Below are positions 22,301 through 29,764 of a stretch of 64,000 nt of DNA, piece by piece. Both the position numbers and the translations under genes were made by a program. The DNA lies in contig OX387202.1 of NCBI GenBank assembly GCA_947561715.1, positions 5,221,001-5,285,000 on the forward strand. Reading direction: 5' to 3'. This stretch comes from Ascidia mentula (taxonomy: Eukaryota > Chordata > Ascidiacea > Phlebobranchia > Ascidiidae). The notes below the pieces were generated by a model. That model was not told the origin of the DNA. It saw nothing but the letters and a program-made list of their open reading frames with translations, and made no database searches. Numbering within the stretch: position 1 is the stretch's first letter; each line of letters opens with the position of its first letter.

Positions 22301-24111
22301 AAGAGCTGCTCGCCGTAATATTTGCGACCAAGCTTTACCGTTGCTATCTCCTTGGTCAAAAATTTATGTTACGGACTGACCATTCCTCGTTGAGGTGGCT
22401 GTGGAAGTCAAAAGAATTATACGGGCAATGCGCGCGCTGGGTCGAACATCTCTCCGCTTATGATTTTGATATACATCACAGGGAGGGAAGCAAACACCGT
22501 AACGCGGACGCACTTTCTCGTCTAGACTCCCTGGAGGATGATCCAGAATGTCCATACAAGATAGTGGATGAAGGCCGAGGGATTGAACAGGTTAACGCCG
22601 TGGACTTGAAAGCAACCATCGGATATGAACAGAACGAGCTGCTGGAGCGGCAGAGTAACGACCCGAAGCTAGCTGCCGTAAGAGAATGGGTCAAGAGAGG
22701 TATACGCCCGAAATTTAAAGCGATCAAGCGAGAATCCGCCGCGATTCGCCACTACTGGTCCCGCTATAGTGGCTTGTTACTGAAGGCGGACATTCTTTGC
22801 TGCCGCGGAAACTCCTCTTGGGAGGATGATTTAAAAAACGTTTTGCCGACAAGCCTTGTCGGGGAAGCGACGTCCACCTTACATGATGATGTACATGGAG
22901 GGGGACATTTGGGCATTGCCAAAACGTTAGCCAAAGTTTCCGAGCGGTTTTATTGGCATAAATGGCGCGAATCTGTCGAGACGTTTTGTCGCAACTGTAT
23001 AACGTGCCAATACAACAAAAAGCCAACACAACATTTTCAAGCGCCGCTTATACCTTCGCATGAGGATAAACCCATGCAAAGGATTGAAGTAGATGTTATT
23101 GGGCCACTACCACTTACCCGTTCGGGTTACCAATTTATACTGGTAGCCTGCGACCTTTTCACGAAATACGTTAGAGCGTGGCCGATGCGACACCAAACCG
23201 CAAATGAGACCGCTAGCTTGCTTTACCGCAATTGGTTTACGGTGCACGGCGTCCCGGAAACGGTCCATTCCGATAGAGGGACAAATTTTGAAAGTCACCT
23301 GTTTTCCGAGCTGCTGCGCCTGATGGGCTGTAAGAAAAGCCGAACTACGTCATATCACGCGCCCGGAAATGGCGGTGTCGAACGTAATAATAAGACCATA
23401 ATAACAATGATAAGAAATTACATACAGAAAGACGAACGACGATGGGACGAGGCGTTGCCAGGAGTAGTCGCGGCTTACAACGCAAGCGCTCATGAAGCAA
23501 CGGGAGATGCTCCGCACACCCTTCTGACCGGCCGACCGTTGCGCCTTCCGGCAGATTTATTGGGATCCCTCCGAGAAGATTCAAGACGATCTTACGGAGT
23601 GGAGATCGACCAGTTACGCGACGGCCTAGAGCTGGCCGAAGAAATTGTCAGGGAAAGTCTTATGACACAGCGCAAGCGTATGGAAGACCGCTACAACTTG
23701 CGACAACGGGGAAAGCCATACTCGATGGGAGACTATGTGCTGTTAACGAACCCGGTCGTTCCCGTAGGTCGGTGCAAGAAATTGCAGTATCCCTACAAAG
23801 GTCCGTACCGAGTGGTCGAAGTACGCGGGCCTGTGAACTATGTCATTGAAGATGGGACTGGTAAACAACAGACTGTCCATTTCAATCGGCTGAAACCGGC
23901 CACAGATACATTCCCAATGCCCGCTGAGCAAACGGCGGAACCTCCGCAGGCTGAAGATCAACAACCTACGTTGGTGTATGTATTTAGGCCAAATACAACC
24001 CGAGTGGACAATGGAGAGGTATCGAGTTCACCGGATAATTCGGGCGGATGCAGAAGGTCTACACGGACCCGGCGCCGGCCAGTTCGATTCTCGTCGGAGA
24101 CACACGTGTAG
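19372..24111 (+). CDS. Gag-Pol polyprotein of a Ty3/Gypsy element, single frame
   Basis: The 1579-codon frame encodes, in order: a Gag region with a coiled-coil-like stretch (about residues 180-225); a CCHC zinc knuckle (Cys235, CYGCGGLGHMRRDC); an aspartic protease (Asp330, LLDTGSS); a reverse transcriptase with YLDD at 788-791; an RNase H (first Asp at 935, DTDASD); and an integrase. The integrase has a Cys pair at 1209/1212 and the catalytic triad Asp1241, Asp1301, Glu1337 (DX59DX35E), then a GDYVLL-type C-terminal domain. The order PR-RT-RH-IN is that of Ty3/Gypsy (Metaviridae). Gag and Pol share one frame with no frameshift or stop, and no envelope frame follows. The start at 19372 follows a 110-bp leader after the LTR. 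All catalytic residues named are present, so the protein looks functional. Confidence 0.97.
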   Translation: MAFNVLMQPPPLRPGAHLGQYFNVFESYCTSVEASEEMKRHLFLASIDNDLKWIIQEKDANLFEVSYKDLKERALRQRATGQHAERQRAELIRRVQLPGESAREFVYALQALGDGAYSNSAEAALKNEVLYITLLRGLQDRRLADTIPITIKYERSFRAAAQVVVNTQTPNFVQVAAVNTRASEMELVLKKLEDMEKRSKEKNTQLEDTLAALQAQVDAIKRERPQYNNVRARTCYGCGGLGHMRRDCPHTGMRTKDVDTRRQNIPCTPAFPRSIRRAPEIKCHFDQKRITRDAPKCLAPKSVQKPATPAAPLRFVNLLVDRTRMCALLDTGSSVCLINTLKWHSLSAEHHDRVKRCSKKNLVGAGGHQLAVKGCVELPLRVGGLMTHASFYIVDNLTHDLILGLDFLQSNKSQICYEANVLTAGDASVPLSHSPVPLPQPSEVYVVDDVTVPAFTEVCVTANFCQKPHTRETPFLTEKIDGFVEKYGLLTATSITMAQSNTVGVYVANLGDEAVEISSGSRIAQASPVYAFGNVQCPMSGACVVVDGSSAKCKHPDCFGGCAEICSVSPHETADNRDPFKCIIEQAQIGNHLTEEQRGELFALLRANQDAFSTSDVDLGRTDVVRHVIDTGNNAPVRQPPRRMPHHNKAKVEEILAEMDKQGLIRPSKSPWSSPIVLVRKKSGETRFCVDYRKLNELTKKNSYPIPRIDDSLDQMSNAAYFSTLDLKSGYWQVAMDASSQEKTAFTSHVGLFEFKVMPMGLCNSAATFQRLMRMVLSGIEWRGALAYLDDIIVYSNTFEQHLNRLADVLERIQTAGLTLKPSKCSLFKEEVAFLGHVLSKDGIRCDPNKVQSVSEWPTPRNVKEIRQFLGLTSYYRKFIRDYAKIAGPLHRQTEKGKRFQWDDQCQEAFAQLKRYLTTAPILCYPNFNKSFILDTDASDTAVGCVLSQEVDGKECVVAYGSRTLNRSERNYSTTRKELLAVIFATKLYRCYLLGQKFMLRTDHSSLRWLWKSKELYGQCARWVEHLSAYDFDIHHREGSKHRNADALSRLDSLEDDPECPYKIVDEGRGIEQVNAVDLKATIGYEQNELLERQSNDPKLAAVREWVKRGIRPKFKAIKRESAAIRHYWSRYSGLLLKADILCCRGNSSWEDDLKNVLPTSLVGEATSTLHDDVHGGGHLGIAKTLAKVSERFYWHKWRESVETFCRNCITCQYNKKPTQHFQAPLIPSHEDKPMQRIEVDVIGPLPLTRSGYQFILVACDLFTKYVRAWPMRHQTANETASLLYRNWFTVHGVPETVHSDRGTNFESHLFSELLRLMGCKKSRTTSYHAPGNGGVERNNKTIITMIRNYIQKDERRWDEALPGVVAAYNASAHEATGDAPHTLLTGRPLRLPADLLGSLREDSRRSYGVEIDQLRDGLELAEEIVRESLMTQRKRMEDRYNLRQRGKPYSMGDYVLLTNPVVPVGRCKKLQYPYKGPYRVVEVRGPVNYVIEDGTGKQQTVHFNRLKPATDTFPMPAEQTAEPPQAEDQQPTLVYVFRPNTTRVDNGEVSSSPDNSGGCRRSTRTRRRPVRFSSETHV

Positions 24112-24155
24112 ACCAATGTCCAACAGGAGTAGGACAATTCTTGGGTTGGGGGGAG

Positions 24156-24773
24156 TGTTACGAATTTTCTTTCCTTCACGTCACCTTTCACTTTGGTTAG
24201 TCATTGTATCTATTTCATTGTTTTCACCTCTCTTGCTGGCACCTTGTAATTTCACTGTTTTCTTTCGTTGTAACCACTTATTTATAAATTATATCGCTTC
24301 TCTCACTTCACTTTCACCACACTAGTTTATTACATTCGTCTCCCCTTTCCTATTATTTCACGCTCCGTTTATTTTTGTATGCCCCGGATGTGCCGCGTGT
24401 CGGCAAGGCGCATCCTGATTGGTTGGCGATTGCATGTAACGAACGATTTCCCGAAAACGGGCGAGTCTTCTTCTGGGCGTCGCGTGGTTAGCATCTCTGT
24501 TACAGTGTTGTGAGTTATTGGGAACTTGATTACTGGCGTTTTGTATTGTTTTTAATCGTTTTAGTTTAACACGACGTCCAATAAGTTAAATCAGCCTGGG
24601 TTACTTTGGCTTTGTGGTGAGCCGTTATTGCAGGGTTCTGGGCAGTATCAGAATTAGGGAGGCAGCTTTGTGAAAAGTACCGAATTAGGTAGAAGGGTTA
24701 ACTGGGGGATAACATCGCCACCCAAAAACATCTGACCGCCGAATTGCAAAGCTGCCGAAATAATTCCGTAACA
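24156..24773 (+). repeat. 3' LTR of the Ty3/Gypsy element
   Basis: This copy of the 618-bp repeat follows the polypurine tract directly. It differs from the left LTR at two visible positions and supplies the transcript's 3' end. Confidence 0.95.
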
Positions 24774-24777
24774 AAAG

Positions 24778-24912
24778 CTTGGAAAGGGAAGGGGTTTGGA
24801 TCATGCACAGTTTTATGGAGGAGAATGCTGCGTGTGTTAATAAAGTGTCCTATCTCTTGCCATATGTAGCTGTTTGCAGGACCAAGGAAGGGCAGTCGAA
24901 AAAAATCACCTG
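24778..24912 (-). mobile_element. Penelope-like fragment, upstream continuation across the LTR insertion
   Basis: On the minus strand the frame reads TLLTHAAFSSIKLCMIQTP and SLSK and joins in frame, once the LTR element and one target copy are removed, to LFSFKDKQQ at 18643. An in-frame TAG lies near 24843, so the element was already dead. Together with 18480-18643 this forms the original spacer of about 0.3 kb between the inverted arms. Confidence 0.7.
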
Positions 24913-25330
24913 TGGGAAAAATTAGGATCGTGTTGTTAAATTCAATTCGCCCAAAGTTCTACTCAATTGTAACATCAAATCTAAATTGCTAATTCTGGAA
25001 ACACTTTACTTCCAGCAACATAAACCATTACTGAACATAGATGACAGCTCCAAACACCTATGCCTGATCAATCTAGGTCTGCATCTTGAAACACCGCTAA
25101 TGATGACGTCGCTACTGTGCTATCGATGCTGGTGTCGCGCAACACGCCCGCCTGACAACTTCCGTCAGGCGCCTGAGTCCCATATACCAAAAAAACGACC
25201 GTAGCCAGGGCGGCCTAATTTCGGGTTCCGATGTAGTAAAAAATGTACCGGAAATATGAAGAAATCCGATGTGGATAGCTAATAAAGACAGATATTTCGA
25301 AATAAATCACAAAACACGCGATCAAAAAAT
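24905..25330 (+). mobile_element. Penelope-like element tail in the right arm
   Basis: The plus strand reads HLWEKLGSCC and, after a frameshift, SPKVLLNCNIKSKLLILETL and HKPLLNIDDSSKHLCLIN. This is the segment that follows the GIY-YIG core in Penelope-type proteins. Its 5' part is absent because the duplication junction cuts it at about 24912. Orientation is opposite to the spacer Penelope fragment, as expected for the mirrored arm. Confidence 0.7.
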
Positions 25331-26159
25331 CACATCACACGCTTTTCAAGGGACGAGAGAGAGACCTGGAGTAAGGATCATATGTAAAGGCCGTTAAATT
25401 TGAAAGTAGTAGTGTCTAGCGTTTTTTCGATAGATTGCTTTTGAAACGATTGTGCACTGTCGCTACTTGCGGAAGGACGAAGTTGCTGATAGTATAAAGT
25501 GATATAGTTTCGTTGTCATGCCTTTGCTTGCTTATTGTACCTCATCAATAGAGAATCTCTTTGTTGATTTGCGAAGAATTGCTGCAATTATGGGCTTTGC
25601 ATAAAGTGGACGAGCGTTTGCATTGTGGATACTGGAAGAAATGGAACAGATTTCATATCAACTTTACGTTATACGGAATTTTTTCGATCCGTAGGAGAGT
25701 CGCACGACCAATCCAACGGTTACAAATGGAAAATACATTAAATAGGGATAGTATCTACAGTGTACACTGACACGTAAAACTTGCACTTGACGTTACTTAG
25801 ATGTTTGAATAAAACTATAACGTTTCAAAATTATTCACAAGTAAACGTCTTTTATACAGGGTGTATAAAATCTTTCATTACTCGCGCGAAAGCTTCTCGC
25901 GCGAAAGGGAAGCGCGAAAGTGTTTAAGTTGCTTGAGTATAATGTACTCCGTGGTTAGGCCGCGTTCTATATTTTAACAACGCAACAGGTTTAGGATTGA
26001 CCTCAACTGAATATATGCATCACCAGAAAGCTACATGTATGTTGCGTCCTGTATACACGCCATAAAATCTACCTACGTAATTTTGTAATTTACACCAAAA
26101 TTATTTCTCCACTCAACCGTGCACACTAGAGTTTGATTTCCTAGAGTTCGATTTCGCAA
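25331..26159. other. Right-arm noncoding sequence
   Basis: This stretch mirrors 17441-18420 and has no gene that I can support. Confidence 0.6.
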
Positions 26160-26960
26160 TCGACGACGTTTCGCCAGACCGTGGCCCTCAGTTTACGTCC
26201 GAACTGTGGACAACCATAGGTCAACTGCTGGGTATCTGTCTTCACCGCACGACAACTTTTCACCTACATGGGAACGCCTGGTGGAGCGCTTTCATCGCCA
26301 TTTAAAGAGAGCGTTAATGGCTTGTCTAACGACTCAAATTGGTTTGATGAGTTACCGTGGGTGTTACTTGGTGTTCGTACCGCACCCAAAGATGACCTGC
26401 AAGCCTCTTCCGCTGAGCTTGTTACGGTACCACTGAAAGTTCCTGGTGATTTTATTGCCCCTGCAGGCGAATCCACTGTCAAGTTTTTGACGTCATTGCA
26501 GGAAACTTTGCAAAGAATTTTGCCGCAGCCGATGTTACGTCTCGCCAACCGTCGGGCGTTCGTCCCTTCCTCGTTGAGAACCAGCCCATATGTATTCGTT
26601 CGTCGCGATGTTCATAGACCTCCGCTGAACAGGCCATACGATGGCCCGTATAAGGTGTTGCAGGCGTCGGGCAAAACTTTCACTTTGACTACGGGAGGTC
26701 GTCCACAACGAACGGCCACCGCAACGTCATTCAGCGTGACACTTGCCCGCTTTTGGAGGGGGTCCTGTGGCGACCGAACTGCAGTGTTCGCATGTACATC
26801 AAAGCGTGCTATTGCCTTTTTCTCGTGTCGCGGTTGTTGTCTTGTATACTCGTGTTTTTGTTTTGCTCGCTCTCTTTTGACTTTTGCAATAAAGCATCAA
26901 CCGCTTTATCGTGTTATTTACGACTTTTAAGCCCTTCCAAAGACATGATAAAGTATATAC
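26160..26960 (+). mobile_element. Fossil Ty3/Gypsy fragment, right-arm copy
   Basis: The plus strand keeps the integrase motif RGPQFTSELWTTIGQLLGI (about 26178-26235), then after frameshifts LPWVLLGVRTAPKDDLQAS, YVFVRRDVHRPPL and YDGPYKVLQ. A candidate 3' LTR with AATAAA follows (about 26760-26930). Relative to the left-arm copy, a block of about 80 bp is deleted at the GTCCACAACGA junction near 26710. It is inactive. Confidence 0.8.
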
Positions 26961-27816
26961 AATGTCTTTCAATACCTCTATACCAACGACACAGCGTTAA
27001 TTATGTGAAAAAAAACGTCTGCACAAGTAATAACACCGCCGTTTACCTGACTTCGGACAAACAGATTACTGTTAAACTCAAAGTATTCGATCCGTTTAAT
27101 ACGTAATAAACAAGCGCACGAGGATTTATAATAAAAAATCTTTTAACCCGTTTAAACTCTATCCACGTTTCATAGAATCTCATTTCCTGAATATCTGGAT
27201 CCACAAATTTCCGTCTTATCTTCACCACACTGATTCACCACACGAACAAAACGTTGAAACAATTGGAGGAAATTGTGACGTTCGAAGAATATTTAACTCC
27301 CAAACGAGCAACTTGCAGCGTAGACATACATTACACACTACTTTCATCTATGAAGCCACAAAGTTAAAATCAAATAAATTACCAGGTTATGCAATGGTTG
27401 TAGTTCAACCTCCAATAGCTCTGCATGTACAGATGACACATAGAATTAAATTAACATCAGTTTCATTTTATCCACTATTACTTTGACATTTACAATTTTA
27501 AGCCAAAATATGATCAATTTTTATTCAAAGCAATTAACAATAGCAACTACATTATGCGGAAGTAAATAGTTAAGACATTTTTAACCAGAATTTTACAAAT
27601 TATCGCAAAATTGTTTGCACATATATAGGCTTACAAATATTGTTGATACAAGTAACATAACTTTTGGCATACAAGCGTGATAGGACAGATTATATACATA
27701 TATATATATCCCTTTGGGCGTTTTCGGGTAAAAATATATGTACAACAAGTTTGACGACGTCTTTCAAAGAAGATGCTTATTTTGACGTATTTACAACGAA
27801 ACACTGTAGGCTACGT
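26961..27816. other. Right-arm noncoding sequence with a short (TA)n tract
   Basis: This is the mirror of 15574-16485. No gene is recognised. Confidence 0.6.
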
Positions 27817-28611
27817 TTATCCCATTTTTTCATTTTTTGCCAGATGCGAAGTTGATGGTGCCAGATATCCATCTTCCTGTTCCTCAATTTTGAATTTACG
27901 AGGTACAATGTAATCGTAGGTTACGTCACTTTGCTCAGGTTGCCTTTCCTTGTGAGAATGATCTGCAACGTCAACAACTTGACCAATGTTTCTTATTGGT
28001 TCAATTGATCGACTTCGCATTTTCTTGTAAATAAAGTAAGCAGCAATAACAAGAAGTAAGGTGGTTAAAACTGATGCAACGGCAACTATTAAGTTCCAAT
28101 GATAAAAGTTGAGACTTTCCGTAGGGTTGGAATTGGTAAATGTATAATCCTGATTGGTTGACGGTTTCGAATATATGCTGTGTGGCTTATAACACAAATA
28201 TGCCCTTGATTGTATTGGGTCGCCTTGCCAGATTTTAAGTGAATTTATTTTGATTTCCCCGTAATTGTTCTTTAAGCTTGTTGCTCTTTCTTTTATAAAT
28301 TCCTGGGATTCCACTACTTTTTTGAATCGCTCTCCAGTAATCCAAACCATGTCTACATCACTTGCATTATCCCTTAGTCCAATACGATAGTATTTTCTTC
28401 CATTCGGGAAAGCAGTACACAAGTTCTCCAATGGAATGTAACTCACTGCGTCCAGAAACTTCTGTCTTGTGTTTAAAACTGCTAACCTTGCCCCATGATC
28501 ATCCTGACAATGTTGTTCTGCATCACTCGCATTTAATAATTGTTGGTGGTAAAACAAAATACCACTTTCCGTATTTATTTTCTTCATGCATGATTCAACA
28601 AGACTTTGCAT
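27817..28611 (-). CDS. C-type-lectin-like single-pass membrane receptor (main exon)
   Basis: The open frame gives 264 residues. Residues about 15-142 resemble a C-type-lectin-like domain: AEQHCQDDHGARLAVLN with Cys35, YYRIGL, MVWITG, and a last Cys140 (AYLCYK) that would pair with Cys35. N-glycosylation sequons occur at Asn27 and Asn82. A hydrophobic segment (about 173-195, LIVAVASVLTTLLLVIAAYF) is followed by KK and a 69-residue tail with YDYIVP (Tyr234) and DGYLAP (Tyr249). These resemble SH2-binding sites, so a signalling type I receptor is likely. The frame lacks a signal peptide, so at least one 5' exon is missing. A possible acceptor, TTTAATAAACAG, ends at about 28625. The calcium-binding EPN/WND motifs of sugar-binding lectins are not evident, so the ligand is unknown. 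The neighbouring METTL24-like gene is on the same strand. Confidence 0.72.
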   Translation of the reverse strand: MQSLVESCMKKINTESGILFYHQQLLNASDAEQHCQDDHGARLAVLNTRQKFLDAVSYIPLENLCTAFPNGRKYYRIGLRDNASDVDMVWITGERFKKVVESQEFIKERATSLKNNYGEIKINSLKIWQGDPIQSRAYLCYKPHSIYSKPSTNQDYTFTNSNPTESLNFYHWNLIVAVASVLTTLLLVIAAYFIYKKMRSRSIEPIRNIGQVVDVADHSHKERQPEQSDVTYDYIVPRKFKIEEQEDGYLAPSTSHLAKNEKMG

Positions 28612-29764
28612 ACCGTTGCGTTGATAGCCTGTTTATTAAACAGCACTTACTGGCGTTATATTGAAAAAGGAGTTATATTGAAAAAGGCAAGCAGATTTTT
28701 TCCTTCCTTGTCTCGGTAACGACTGGGAATGCCAACAAAATGCATTGTTGTTGATGACGACATTGCCTCGAAGAACGACTTCAATAAAGTGGCAAAAACA
28801 ATGAGTAATTTCCAGCTTTCAATATTTCACAGAATCAGCGTTTCGTTGACGTTGGTTTCGAAATAGTGATTTGGGACCAAATAAATTTTTATTTGATTAC
28901 GCAAGACAGCAAAAACATTAAGTGTGATGTTTTGTAAAATTTAACAGCACATTTACAAACAAAAACAATTTTTGGGATAGATTGTTTACATACAAACACC
29001 CTATATAACAAATTCTTACTTAGATAACGATGTTTATTGGAAGGAATGCAAAAATGCATGAAACTACAATGCCACGGAATTTAAGACATCATAATAGTGT
29101 TCGTCTTTAGTGCCAGTTGACCATTAGTGCAAACATGACCAATTGAGATAAACTGTGCATAATTGTTTGACGCTGGGATAAAACACGGCAAAATTGTTTG
29201 ACTTTCGCTAAACGCCCAAAATCGCATTAAAACTTGTATTGACCACTCTTGAATGTCAAAACAAAGTTGAGGGAAAACAATTGTGTCTGCTTTGAAAGGT
29301 TTCAAAAAGTTCCAGTTTATTCTCACCACCCTGATTCAACACAACATTGTTGACGCAGTTAGGCGACAGGAACGTGACCCGTGGCGCTAAAAAGGGTTTG
29401 TGGACCCTTGCTAAATGGTAACATATTTCCATCATCATGTTCCTTAAATCAATTTTCAGTTACATTTTTAGTATAAACCTCATTGTTCTTTTAGTTTGTC
29501 TTGCATATGTTTGATGCATAAGTTGGAGCGAGGAAACAGAAAAAAAGGAAATAATTGTACTTAAAAAGACATAACATTTTACCTTCTGGTGACACAACCA
29601 AAAAAAATTAGATTCCTACATTCTATTTTGGGAGCACATTTCGTCATAAACTTTATACTTATTTTTCCAAGAAAAACAACTGTGCAACCGTTTAATTACA
29701 CCAATGTCGCAAAGCCAAGCTATTTCATATTTGATGCTTCAACAAATAACAGCTATCAACGATA
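28612..29764. other. Sequence between lectin-like gene and METTL24-like gene
   Basis: A 17-bp TTTTTCAATATAAC-containing tandem duplication lies near 28658-28690 and is single in the left arm. No exon could be assigned, although the missing 5' part of the lectin-like gene may lie here. Confidence 0.4.

Larger units (their letters stand above)
18644..24773 (+). mobile_element. Intact young Ty3/Gypsy LTR retrotransposon
   Basis: Two 618-bp LTRs (18644-19261 and 24156-24773) start TGTTACG and end CGTAACA, a perfect terminal inverted repeat. I count two differences between them (near 18951/24443 and 19187/24699). Flanking AAAG copies (18640-18643 and 24774-24777) fit a 4-bp target duplication, or 5 bp (AAAAG) if the LTR ends one base earlier. 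A primer-binding-like TGGCGAGCACGCC begins at 19265, and a purine tract (TTGGGTTGGGGGGAG) precedes the right LTR. One uninterrupted 1579-codon Gag-Pol frame lies between. Intact coding and near-identical LTRs suggest recent, possibly current, activity. It sits inside a Penelope fragment in the spacer of the inverted duplication, so it inserted after that event. Confidence 0.97.

Noticed and set aside
19474..23964. Several minus-strand frames of 60-135 codons opposite the Gag-Pol gene
   Set aside because: They are shadows of the long coding frame on the plus strand.
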